Shown: piece by piece, positions 1 through 6,973 of the stretch
Position numbering within the stretch: position 1 is the stretch's first letter
Layout: each line of letters opens with the position of its first letter
NCBI GenBank assembly: GCA_003498085.1
Contig: DNCM01000081.1
Location: forward strand, 1 to 14,391
Length of the DNA stretch: 14,391 nucleotides
Source: a bacterium
GTDB lineage: Bacteria > UBA9089 > UBA9088
Direction of reading: 5' to 3'
The notes under the pieces: generated by a model
Told to the model about the DNA's origin: nothing
What the model saw: the letters and a program-made list of their open reading frames with translations, nothing else
The model's database searches: none
Program-made: the position numbers and the translations under genes

Positions 1-22
1 AGTTCAATTCCCGCCACCTCCA
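1..22 (+). tRNA. 3' end of a tRNA or tmRNA gene (partial)
   Basis: The first 22 bases read like the end of a tRNA-type molecule: a T-loop (TTCAATT at 3-9), the 3' side of a T-stem (10-14), the 3' strand of an acceptor stem (CACCTCC, 15-21) and a discriminator A (22). The anticodon half lies outside the window, so the identity cannot be read. An acceptor end CACCTCCA would suit tmRNA (ssrA) as well as a tRNA. CCA is not encoded after the discriminator, as is also the case for the complete tRNA-Gln in this window. The pair at 52-62 would be A-C, a mismatch, so the call is tentative. Confidence 0.45.
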
Positions 23-66
23 GTATATGTAGAAATCTAAAGTATAAAAGTATACAAATAAAAATT

Positions 67-1326
67 ATGGAAAGACTGAATATTTCTGAATTACAGGCAA
101 TGGATATCCAGAGACTTACTGAATTTGCCCGTAGTAGGAATATAGAAGTAAGTTCCAGGATAAAAAAGCAAGATCTTATCCATACTATCCTTCAAAACCA
201 GATAGAAAAAGAAGGAATGATTATTGGTCAGGGAGTATTGGAGATCCTTCCAGATGGATATGGTTTCTTGCGTTCTCCAAACTACAACTATCTTCCAAGC
301 CCTGATGACATTTATATCTCACCATCCCAGATTAAGAAATTTAACCTTCTAACAGGCGACACGGTAACAGGTCAAATAAGACCTCCAAAGGACAGTGAGA
401 AATTTTTTGCCCTCCTTAAAATAGAACAGGTCAATTTTGAGGATCCGGAGAAGGCACAAAGTCGTGTTTTCTTTGATAATCTCGTTCCACTTTACCCCTA
501 TAAAAGGATAATTTTGGAAAGAGATGGAGACCTCTCTATGAGGATTATGGACCTATTTACACCAATTGGAAAAGGACAAAGAGGTCTTATTGTTGCAGCT
601 CCTAGAACAGGAAAGACAACAATTTTGCAGAAAATAGCAAAATCCATTGCGGTAAATCATCCAGAGATAAAGCTCATTGTCCTTCTTATCGACGAAAGAC
701 CAGAAGAGGTAACTGACATGGAAAGAAATGTATCTGGCACTGTCATATCATCCACATTTGACGAGCCACCAGAGCGCCATCTGCAGGTTGCTGATATGGT
801 TTTGGAAAAGGCAAAGAGACTTGTTGAACAAGGGTACGATGTCGTTGTCTTGCTTGATTCTTTGACAAGGCTTGCCCGTGCCCATAATCTCACGGTTCCT
901 ACGACCGGAAGGGTTTTATCGGGTGGAATAGAATCGGGTGCATTGAGGGGGCCAAAGAAGTTTTTGGGAGCAGCAAGACAGATTGAAAATGGAGGCTCCG
1001 TGACCATCATTGCAACATCCATTATAGAAACAGGTTCAAGGATGGATGAAATTATATTTGAGGAATTCAAGGGAACAGGAAATATGGAAGTAAATCTAGA
1101 TAGGGCTTTATCTGATAAGAGAATATTTCCCGCAATAAACCTTAATAAATCTGGAACAAGGAAAGAGGAACTTCTATTAACTTCTGGAGAACTTTCGAAA
1201 GTCTGGCTATTGAGAAAAGCTTTATCCACAATGAGCCCGGTTGAGATGATGGAGCTTCTTTTAGAAAAGATGAAACTTACAAAGACAAATAAGGATTTTC
1301 TTGAGATGATGAATAGGATAACATAA
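67..1326 (+). CDS. rho: Transcription termination factor Rho
   Basis: Rho is a hexameric RNA-dependent ATPase/helicase that loads on untranslated RNA and releases RNA polymerase. The 419-residue product has the whole family architecture: an N-terminal helical Rho_N segment (about 5-42), a cold-shock-like RNA-binding domain (about 50-125, with DGYGFLRS and DDIYISPSQIKKFNL) and the RecA-type motor. The Walker A motif is at 177-184 (AAPRTGKT), a catalytic Glu at 210 in LLIDERPEEVTD, the Walker B Asp at 264 (VVLLDSLTRLARAHN), the Q- and R-loop region at about 280-345, and the arginine finger at 365 in LNKSGTRKEELL. The length equals that of the E. coli protein. The ATG at 67 has no clear Shine-Dalgarno sequence, but the N-terminus aligns with the family start. 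A 25-base gap separates rho from hppA, so the two are probably co-transcribed. Confidence 0.97.
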   Translation: MERLNISELQAMDIQRLTEFARSRNIEVSSRIKKQDLIHTILQNQIEKEGMIIGQGVLEILPDGYGFLRSPNYNYLPSPDDIYISPSQIKKFNLLTGDTVTGQIRPPKDSEKFFALLKIEQVNFEDPEKAQSRVFFDNLVPLYPYKRIILERDGDLSMRIMDLFTPIGKGQRGLIVAAPRTGKTTILQKIAKSIAVNHPEIKLIVLLIDERPEEVTDMERNVSGTVISSTFDEPPERHLQVADMVLEKAKRLVEQGYDVVVLLDSLTRLARAHNLTVPTTGRVLSGGIESGALRGPKKFLGAARQIENGGSVTIIATSIIETGSRMDEIIFEEFKGTGNMEVNLDRALSDKRIFPAINLNKSGTRKEELLLTSGELSKVWLLRKALSTMSPVEMMELLLEKMKLTKTNKDFLEMMNRIT

Positions 1327-1351
1327 AAAATTATTAAAGGAGGAGTAAGAT

Positions 1352-3562
1352 ATGTGTGGAGAAGATGTGATTCTTTTAGTAATATTGGGTAGCGGGTTCC
1401 TGGGCCTTCTCTATGCAGGATACCTTGCAGGAACAATTCTGAAAGAAGATCAGGGAACAGATGATATGAAGAAAGTTGCTTTTGCAATACAAGAGGGTGC
1501 AAATGCCTATTTGAAAAGGCAATTTACAACAATCGCATGGTTTATCATTGTCCTGACAATTGTTCTTCTTTTCACTTCCCCCCCAAGTGAGGCACAGCAT
1601 GTAACAGGTGAAAAAGAGGGTTTTGATTGGTTTATTGCCATTGGAAGAAGTCTTGCGTTCCTTTTAGGTGCTGTATTTTCCGCTTTAGTTGGTGGCATTG
1701 GAATGAGTATAGCTGTCCGCGGGAATGTCAGGACAACTCAAGCTGCTCGTTCATCATTCAGAAATGCCCTAAAAATAAGTTTTAGGACAGGCTCAGTTAC
1801 TGGAATGATATGTGTTGGTTTAGGAATAATTGGTGCAACAATCATTTACATGATTTATAAAGAAAGGTGCTATGAGGTTCTTGTTGGATTTGGCTTTGGC
1901 GGATGCCTGTTAGCTCTATTTATGAGGGTTGGTGGGGGCATCTACACAAAGGCTGCAGATGTTGGAGCAGACCTTGTTGGTAAAGTTGAAAAGGGAATTC
2001 CAGAGGACGACCCAAGGAATGCGGCAACAATAGCAGACAATGTAGGAGACAACGTTGGTGATTGCGCTGGAATGGCTGCAGACATATTTGAGTCTTATGA
2101 GGTAACCTTAGTTGCTGCAATGATTCTGGGAACAATTGCTCTACCCCCAGAGAAGTATGGTCCAGTTGGCGTTATATTTCCATTGATTGTTCGTGCAATT
2201 GGTGTTTTGACATCCATAATCGGAACATACCTTGTTCAGGCAAAGTCTGAGGAAGAAGATGCAATGAGGCCAATACAAAGATCGTTTGTTATTTCTGCAA
2301 TTTTGACAATAATAGGTACCTTTATTGTTTCAAAGCTTTATATGCCCAATGGTGACATGAGATTCGGATGGGCTGTTTGTTTTGGTTTAGTACTTGCTAT
2401 TTGTATTTCATATCTTACAGAGTATTTTACATCCTATAAGGAAAAGCCTGTCCAAGAAATAGCAAGATCAACACAAACAGGACCTGCAACGACAATTCTT
2501 TCTGGACTCTCTGTTGGTCTTGAATCATCTGTCTGGTCAATATTTCTAATAGCAATTGCTATTATCTCTTCAATGATGCTCTTTGGCGGGGATGTTAATC
2601 TTGCATTATATGGTATCTCTCTTTGTGGAATGGGTATGCTTGCAACAACAGGACTTATCGTCTCTATGGATTCTTATGGTCCGGTTACAGACAATGCTCA
2701 TGGGATTGGAGAGATGACAGGCGTAGGTCATGAAGGAAAGACGGAGGAGATCACAAATAGGCTTGATGCTGTTGGAAATACAACAAAGGCTACAACAAAG
2801 GGTTTTGCTATTGCAACAGCCGCAATCGCCGCAATCTCTTTATTTTCATCATACATTGAAAGCTCAGGATTATTTAAAACAGGAATTAGAATAAATACTC
2901 CGCTTGTCTTTGTTGGATTTCTGTTTGGTGGCGGCATTCCATTTCTTTTTTCTTCCCTTTTGGTAAGAGCAGTTGGAAGGGCTGCAGGAAAAATGGTTGA
3001 GGAAGTAAGAAGGCAATTCCGTGAAATCCCAGGAATTATGGAAGGAACTGCTCGTCCAGAATATGCAAAATGTATCGATATTGCAACATCTGCCGCTCAA
3101 AAAGAACTTATTGGTCCAGGGCTTCTTGCAGTCCTAGCTCCCATTATTGTTGGCTTTATGTTTGGTGCAGAGGCACTTGGCGGCTATCTTGTCGGGATAA
3201 TTATATCGGGTCAATTACTTGCTGTTTTTATGGCAAATGGAGGGGGAGCCTGGGATAATGCGAAGAAGTTTATTGAGGCTGGAAATTATGGTGGAAAGGG
3301 AGGTGATTGTCACAAAGCAAGTGTTATTGGAGATACAGTTGGAGATCCATTGAAGGATACATCTGGACCTGCTCTAAACCCATTAATTAAGGTTATGAAT
3401 CTAATAGCCCTACTTATTGCAGGATTAATAATGAAATATGGGCTTGTTTCTGATGGGGCGTTTGTTTTGAGGGGGATAACACTAGTTGTTGTTGTCCTTG
3501 CAACTATCATCGTTGGCATTGCCATTATAAATAGCAAGAAGGAGGCATTTGGGGGGAAGTAA
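1352..3562 (+). CDS. hppA: Membrane-bound proton-translocating pyrophosphatase (K+-independent type)
   Basis: This integral membrane pump hydrolyses pyrophosphate in the cytoplasm and drives H+ outwards. The 736 residues are strongly hydrophobic and of the usual family length. The first catalytic loop contains the substrate motif (DVGADLVGKVE) followed by EDDPRNAATIADNVGDNVGDCAGMAAD. The C-terminal loop contains GGAWDNAKKFIE and GDTVGDPLKDTSGPALNP. The signature region reads GNTTKATTKG with Lys479 and Thr482. In this family Lys and Thr at these places mark K+-independent H+ pumps, whereas Ala and Gly/Ala mark K+-dependent ones. A strong AAAGGAGG site lies just upstream of the ATG, and rho is 25 bases upstream. 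The last ~150 codons recur at 4824-5278, on the far side of the receiver gene. This copy is complete and has the canonical spacing before GDTVGDP, so it is the functional one. Confidence 0.96.
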   Translation: MCGEDVILLVILGSGFLGLLYAGYLAGTILKEDQGTDDMKKVAFAIQEGANAYLKRQFTTIAWFIIVLTIVLLFTSPPSEAQHVTGEKEGFDWFIAIGRSLAFLLGAVFSALVGGIGMSIAVRGNVRTTQAARSSFRNALKISFRTGSVTGMICVGLGIIGATIIYMIYKERCYEVLVGFGFGGCLLALFMRVGGGIYTKAADVGADLVGKVEKGIPEDDPRNAATIADNVGDNVGDCAGMAADIFESYEVTLVAAMILGTIALPPEKYGPVGVIFPLIVRAIGVLTSIIGTYLVQAKSEEEDAMRPIQRSFVISAILTIIGTFIVSKLYMPNGDMRFGWAVCFGLVLAICISYLTEYFTSYKEKPVQEIARSTQTGPATTILSGLSVGLESSVWSIFLIAIAIISSMMLFGGDVNLALYGISLCGMGMLATTGLIVSMDSYGPVTDNAHGIGEMTGVGHEGKTEEITNRLDAVGNTTKATTKGFAIATAAIAAISLFSSYIESSGLFKTGIRINTPLVFVGFLFGGGIPFLFSSLLVRAVGRAAGKMVEEVRRQFREIPGIMEGTARPEYAKCIDIATSAAQKELIGPGLLAVLAPIIVGFMFGAEALGGYLVGIIISGQLLAVFMANGGGAWDNAKKFIEAGNYGGKGGDCHKASVIGDTVGDPLKDTSGPALNPLIKVMNLIALLIAGLIMKYGLVSDGAFVLRGITLVVVVLATIIVGIAIINSKKEAFGGK
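3097..3548 (+). repeat. Direct repeat, copy 1: 3' end of hppA
   Basis: This 452-base stretch begins at TCAAAAAGAACTTATTGG inside hppA and ends at AAGGAGGCAT near its stop codon. It recurs in the same orientation at 4824-5278. Identity is high by eye over the first ~380 bases and falls off in the last transmembrane helix. Only one indel, of three bases, separates the copies. The two copies bracket the receiver-domain gene at 3623-4789. Confidence 0.95.
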
Positions 3563-3576
3563 TTATAGCAAAAACC

Positions 3577-3618
3577 TTGACTGAAAAGCTTAAAGCATAG
3601 TATTATAATTTAAGAGGG
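3577..3618 (+). promoter_or_regulatory. Possible promoter and RBS of the receiver-domain gene
   Basis: TTGACT (3577-3582) and TATTAT (3601-3606) are separated by 18 bases, giving a plausible sigma-70-type promoter between the hppA stop and the receiver gene. The Shine-Dalgarno-like AGAGGG (3613-3618) sits four bases before the ATG at 3623. If real, the inserted gene carries its own promoter and need not depend on hppA transcription. The overlapping TATAAT at 3604-3609 would give a 21-base spacer, which is too long. Confidence 0.4.
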
Positions 3619-3622
3619 TCAA

Positions 3623-4789
3623 ATGAAAAGAAGTATTTTAATAGCGGATGATGACGAAGTATTGTGTGAGTGGTTGGGAGAGATATTTAAGAGAGAAAGA
3701 TATAATGTCTTTAAAGCCTACACAAGAGAAGATGTTATTAAACTATTAAAAGAAAAAAGATTTGATGTAGTAACCTTGGATACGGAAACAATGTATCCAT
3801 ATGATGCTGAGATGAATGTATTAGAATTTATTAAAGACAATATAGAACCAAAACCTTGTGTTGTTGTATTGTCGGTTAATAGTGATGAGTATGCGGAAAA
3901 GTTTGGTGATAAATATGAATTTGTTTATAGATATATTTCTAAGCCCTGTTTGCCTGAGGAGCTACTTAAAAGCATAGATAACGCCTTAATTGCTGACCAA
4001 ATTTCAGGCCCATTTGATCTTCCTTCGGATACCTTGGTAGGGGAACTTGATTTTAAAAAAGCCTATGATAGACTATATAATATGCTCTTTGAGAAATATG
4101 GTAGCCAGATTGATGAAAGGTTTGATGAGACAGGAGCAAGAACTATTGTAATATATAAAGATAACGATAAGATAAGGGTTGCTGGCATCTCACATAGTCC
4201 TTATTATCCTTCAGCGGATGAGTTAAGGAAAATACAGGCAAAGGTGGGTAAGATATGCTATGTTGTAGGCAGGGATATTGTAGAAGAAACAAGTGGATGG
4301 ACTTACATCCCCCAAATAGCAAGCAATCCATATCCTACGATTCCACTTTATATTGGTAAGGCGGATGAGAAATGTAAAGAGATTATCAATGATGATAAAC
4401 TGCTAGAAGCTGATTTTGATACAGGGAATCCTGATATCCTGGCATTTGACGATGAATACCTAATAAAAATATTGGGGCAGGAAGTTATGTCAAAAGTAAT
4501 ACAATGTAGACAATTTAAGCGTGTATATGACCCAAAAATATATCGGTATTACTGCTATGTAAATAAAGTCAAAATTGGTCTATGTGATAGCAAAGTTAAA
4601 ACTAAATTTTGTTGTGCTGACTTTGATATACTTTTTGTCTTAAATTGGAAAAATTCTCCATTTGTAATGGCAAGCCCCGATAGAATTGCATTTGTTGGAA
4701 GGGCTCTTTGGGCACCAGAAAAGCTTCGTTTTTCCCTTATCTTAAATGCAAAAGAGCCAAATAATATGTTTTCTCAAGTAGAGTGTTAA
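3623..4789 (+). CDS. CheY-like receiver domain protein with an unrecognised C-terminal domain
   Basis: Residues 1 to about 122 form a response-regulator receiver domain. The acidic pocket is Asp9-Asp10-Asp11, the phospho-acceptor Asp53 lies in FDVVTLDTE, the switch Ser84 in VVVLSVNS, and the conserved Lys107-Pro108 follows beta-5. The usual MP..G after the acceptor is replaced by TMYPYDAEMN, so the beta-3/alpha-3 loop is atypical. Residues about 135-388 match no output domain I recognise: there is no helix-turn-helix, GGDEF, HD-GYP or AAA+ motif. This part has many aromatic and acidic residues and a cysteine cluster near 308-337 (YRYYCYVNK, then GLCDS and KFCCADFD). No histidine kinase is adjacent. 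The gene lies between the two hppA repeats, overlaps the start of the truncated copy by seven bases and is followed by motAB. Its function is unknown. Signalling that acts on motility or on the pump is possible but only suggested by position. Confidence 0.8.
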   Translation: MKRSILIADDDEVLCEWLGEIFKRERYNVFKAYTREDVIKLLKEKRFDVVTLDTETMYPYDAEMNVLEFIKDNIEPKPCVVVLSVNSDEYAEKFGDKYEFVYRYISKPCLPEELLKSIDNALIADQISGPFDLPSDTLVGELDFKKAYDRLYNMLFEKYGSQIDERFDETGARTIVIYKDNDKIRVAGISHSPYYPSADELRKIQAKVGKICYVVGRDIVEETSGWTYIPQIASNPYPTIPLYIGKADEKCKEIINDDKLLEADFDTGNPDILAFDDEYLIKILGQEVMSKVIQCRQFKRVYDPKIYRYYCYVNKVKIGLCDSKVKTKFCCADFDILFVLNWKNSPFVMASPDRIAFVGRALWAPEKLRFSLILNAKEPNNMFSQVEC

Positions 4790-4823
4790 TTACTATGAGG
4801 TTTTGGTTGGACTTGGATTCTTA

Positions 4824-5278
4824 TCAAAAAGAACTTATTGGCCCAGGGCTTCTTGCAGTCCTAGCTCCCATTATTGTTGGCTTTATGCTTGGTGCAGAGG
4901 CACTTGGTGGCTATCTTGTCGGGATAATTATATCGGGTCAATTACTTGCTGTTTTTATGGCAAATGGAGGAGGGGCATGGGACAATGCGAAGAAGTTTAT
5001 TGAGGCCGGAAATTATGGTGGAAAGGGAAGCGATTGTCACAAGGCTAGTGTCATTGTTGGAGATACGGTTGGTGATCCATTGAAGGATACATCTGGACCT
5101 GCTTTAAACCCACTAATTAAGGTTATGAACCTAATAGCCCTACTTATTGCAGGGCTAATAATGAAATATGGACTTGTTTCTGATGAAATATTTGTTTTAA
5201 GAAAGATAACAATAATTGCTATTATCATTTCAATTATTATTGTTGGTGTTGCAATTTGGAACAGCAAAAAGGAGGCAT
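4824..5278 (+). repeat. Direct repeat, copy 2: hppA 3' end remnant
   Basis: This is the second copy of the hppA 3' end, in the same orientation as 3097-3548 and separated from it by the receiver gene. It is 455 bases long because of one inserted codon (GTT) in the SVI(V)GDT segment. It ends with AAAAAGGAGGCATAG, which supplies the ribosome-binding site of motA. Confidence 0.95.
5271..5275 (+). promoter_or_regulatory. Ribosome-binding site of motA inside the hppA remnant
   Basis: GGAGG lies 11 bases before the motA ATG at 5287 and overlaps the last sense codons of the truncated hppA copy. The same AAGGAGGCAT motif is kept near the end of full-length hppA (3539-3548), where no motA follows. 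The hppA-motA junction therefore probably existed when the 3' end was duplicated. Confidence 0.65.
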
Positions 5279-5286
5279 AGTTAGAT

Positions 5287-6069
5287 ATGGACATGGTTTC
5301 ATTGGTTGGGATTACAGGTGGGCTTGTTGCAATGGTTGTGGCTATTATATTAGAAACTGTAGGAATTGTTGGCCATGGATATTTAAACATTCCAGGGATA
5401 GTAATCATCCTCTTCGGAACCCTATTGGCCAGTTCAAGTTGTTATCTTCCAGAACATGTAAAACTCCTTCCAACATATTGTAAGCTTGTCTTTGTCCACC
5501 CAAAGTTTGAGGCTGGTGAAGTCATTGAGCAGATGATTACATTTGCTCAGAAGGCAAGAAGGGAAGGACTTCTTTCGTTAGAACCGGAATTGGAAAAGAT
5601 AAAGGATCCATTCTTCAAAAAAGGTCTTCAGCTTGTCGTTGATGGCATTGATCCTGCCCTAATCAGAGCAATTTTGGAAACTGATTTAGCTGGAGTAGAG
5701 GAACGTCATAAAATTGGAGAAGGGTACTTAATGACAATGGGTGGTATTGCTCCAACAATGGGGATTTTGGGAGCAATCATGGGTTTAACTGCTGCGTTAG
5801 CACAGATGGGTGGCGGTGATATTATGAAGACAGTCCATGCTCTTGCCATTGCATTTATTGCATCTTTTTATGGCGTTGCTATTGCCAATCTTGTATTTAT
5901 CCCAATGTCAACAAAGCTTACAACACTGACAAAGGAGGAAGTATTTCTTAAGGAGATAATTATAACTGGGGTTTTATCTATCCAGGCAGGGGACAATCCA
6001 AGGATTGTCGAGGAAAGATTAAGGGCATTCTTTCCTCCAACAGGCTTTCCTTTAAAGAAAGAGGGGTAA
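5287..6069 (+). CDS. motA: Flagellar motor stator protein MotA
   Basis: MotA is the four-helix membrane subunit of the stator. Its cytoplasmic loop presses on the rotor protein FliG while ions flow through the MotA-MotB channel. The 260-residue product shows the expected layout: hydrophobic helices at about 5-24, 32-52, 148-172 and 184-206, and a long charged cytoplasmic loop between helices 2 and 3. That loop holds the conserved ARREGLLSLE segment (about 90-99), whose Arg and Glu residues contact FliG in characterised MotA. The helix-3 signature GGIAPTMGILGAIMGL includes Pro156, equivalent to the proline needed for torque generation. A GGAGG site 11 bases upstream supports the ATG at 5287. 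motB follows after three bases. No other flagellar genes are in the window, so a MotA-type stator with another role remains a minor alternative. Confidence 0.93.
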   Translation: MDMVSLVGITGGLVAMVVAIILETVGIVGHGYLNIPGIVIILFGTLLASSSCYLPEHVKLLPTYCKLVFVHPKFEAGEVIEQMITFAQKARREGLLSLEPELEKIKDPFFKKGLQLVVDGIDPALIRAILETDLAGVEERHKIGEGYLMTMGGIAPTMGILGAIMGLTAALAQMGGGDIMKTVHALAIAFIASFYGVAIANLVFIPMSTKLTTLTKEEVFLKEIIITGVLSIQAGDNPRIVEERLRAFFPPTGFPLKKEG

Positions 6070-6072
6070 AAG

Positions 6073-6828
6073 ATGGCTGAAGAAGAAGGAAGAAGAAGAA
6101 GAAAAAAAGGAGGAGGAGAACATCAATGCGAAACTGCTGGTGGCTTAAGGTGGCTTATCACCTATGCAGATATGATTACTCTCCTTTTAGGTGTTTTTAT
6201 AATTCTTGTTGGAGCAGGTGGAATTTCAGAGACAAAGTTTAAGGCAATGGCAACTGCATTTTCAAGGTTTTTCTCTATATTTGAAGGAGGTGGTGAAAAG
6301 AAGATAGAAAAGGGTGAGATAAGAGGTGGTTCTGCTGAACGAAAAGGTTATAGAATTGCAGGTGTTTCGGTTTTTAATCAAAGGTTTATCGAGCAAATTG
6401 AAAGGGGATTTTCTGAGGAAAGAACCCTTGGAATGTTATCCATTCTTCCAACAAAAGAGGGGATTAAGATAAGTATTCAAGATAGGTTATTCTTTAAAGA
6501 AGGATCTATAAAAATACTTGTTAGTAGTGAAAAAACATTAGGTAGAATAGTAGAGATGCTTTCTGGAATAGACAATAGAATAATCATTGAAGCACATACA
6601 AACAATATGCCTCCAAAGGACTTTTCTTCAAACTGGGAGCTTTCATCAAAAAGGGCTTTAGCTGTTTTTGACTCATTAGTTGACGTTGCAAAGGAAAAAG
6701 GGACAGACGAAGAAGGAATGAGGAGGAGGATTAGAATTGTTGGTCTTTCTGATACAAAACCTGCCATTTTATCAGATCCATCATCTCCAAAGAATAACAG
6801 GATAGAGATTATTATTTTGGAGAAGTAA
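6073..6828 (+). CDS. motB: Flagellar motor stator protein MotB (OmpA-like C-terminus)
   Basis: MotB carries the ion-binding Asp of the stator and anchors it to peptidoglycan. After a very basic N-terminus (RRRRKK at 7-12) comes the plug/transmembrane signature RWLITYADMITLLLGVFIIL, where Asp33 corresponds to E. coli Asp32. The periplasmic part ends in an OmpA/MotB domain (about 130-251) with NWELSSKRAL at 187-196 and a C-terminal NNRIEIIIL. The usual GHTDD is here AHTNN (174-178), so the Asp that contacts the diaminopimelate side chain in OmpA-type domains is Asn177, while the partner Arg194 is kept. The start follows AAAGAGGGG by a few bases and lies three bases after the motA stop. Transcription probably ends before the convergent tRNA-Gln, but no clear intrinsic terminator is visible in 6829-6895. 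Confidence 0.92.
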   Translation: MAEEEGRRRRKKGGGEHQCETAGGLRWLITYADMITLLLGVFIILVGAGGISETKFKAMATAFSRFFSIFEGGGEKKIEKGEIRGGSAERKGYRIAGVSVFNQRFIEQIERGFSEERTLGMLSILPTKEGIKISIQDRLFFKEGSIKILVSSEKTLGRIVEMLSGIDNRIIIEAHTNNMPPKDFSSNWELSSKRALAVFDSLVDVAKEKGTDEEGMRRRIRIVGLSDTKPAILSDPSSPKNNRIEIIILEK

Positions 6829-6895
6829 CCTTAGCTTACAAAGTTTCTTTTTCTTGTTTAGTATTTTCTTTCAAAAAAACAATTAATTTTACTGT

Positions 6896-6966
6896 CTGGG
6901 GTGCCAGGATTCGAACCTGGGATGACGGATCCAAAGTCCGTTGACTTACCGCTTGTCGACACCCCA
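6896..6966 (-). tRNA. tRNA-Gln (anticodon UUG)
   Basis: Read on the minus strand, the 71 bases fold as a complete cloverleaf: acceptor TGGGGTG pairing with CACCCCA, D-stem GAC/GTC around AAGCGGTAA, anticodon stem ACGGA/TCCGT with loop CTTTGGA (anticodon TTG), and T-arm CCAGG-TTCGAAT-CCTGG. The U1-A72 pair and discriminator G are typical of bacterial glutamine tRNA. CCA is not encoded and must be added by nucleotidyltransferase. The 5' end is seven bases after the tsaE stop, so the tRNA is probably released from the operon transcript by RNase P. It would read CAA directly and CAG by wobble. Confidence 0.96.
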
Positions 6967-6973
6967 CGGAGAT

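Larger units (their letters stand above)
4783..5280 (+). pseudogene. Truncated C-terminal duplicate of hppA
   Basis: From about codon 15 onward the reading frame repeats the last ~150 residues of HppA: KELIGPGLLAVLAPIIVGFM, GGAWDNAKKFIE, then DPLKDTSGPALNP and two transmembrane helices. The remaining ~580 residues of a pyrophosphatase, including the DX7KXE substrate motif, are absent, so it cannot be an active pump alone. An extra Val gives SVIVGDTVGDP where the full copy has SVIGDTVGDP, shifting the register of a catalytic loop. Most other differences in the conserved part are third-position synonymous changes. A GTG at 4783 or ATG at 4795 could start translation, but neither has a good Shine-Dalgarno. 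I read it as a gene remnant. A small expressed membrane protein cannot be excluded. Confidence 0.85.

Noticed and set aside
657..1502. Long open frame on the minus strand across rho
   Set aside because: It is the reverse shadow of rho and the start of hppA, both of which have clear family motifs. Its translation has no recognisable features.
3070..3258. Short plus-strand frame, with an almost identical counterpart at 4803-5003
   Set aside because: Both are out-of-frame shadows of the duplicated hppA tail. They match each other only because the DNA is duplicated.
3604..3609. Perfect TATAAT as the -10 box for the receiver gene
   Set aside because: The spacing to TTGACT at 3577 would be 21 bases. 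The overlapping TATTAT at 3601 gives 18 and is preferred.
3623..4789. Receiver gene as part of a recognisable insertion sequence or integron
   Set aside because: No transposase, terminal inverted repeats, attC-like site or short target duplication is seen. Only the long hppA repeats flank it.
6829..6895. Intrinsic terminators between motB and tRNA-Gln
   Set aside because: There are T-rich runs on both strands (for example seven T on the minus strand just past the tRNA), but I find no stable GC-containing stem before them. Termination may be Rho-dependent.
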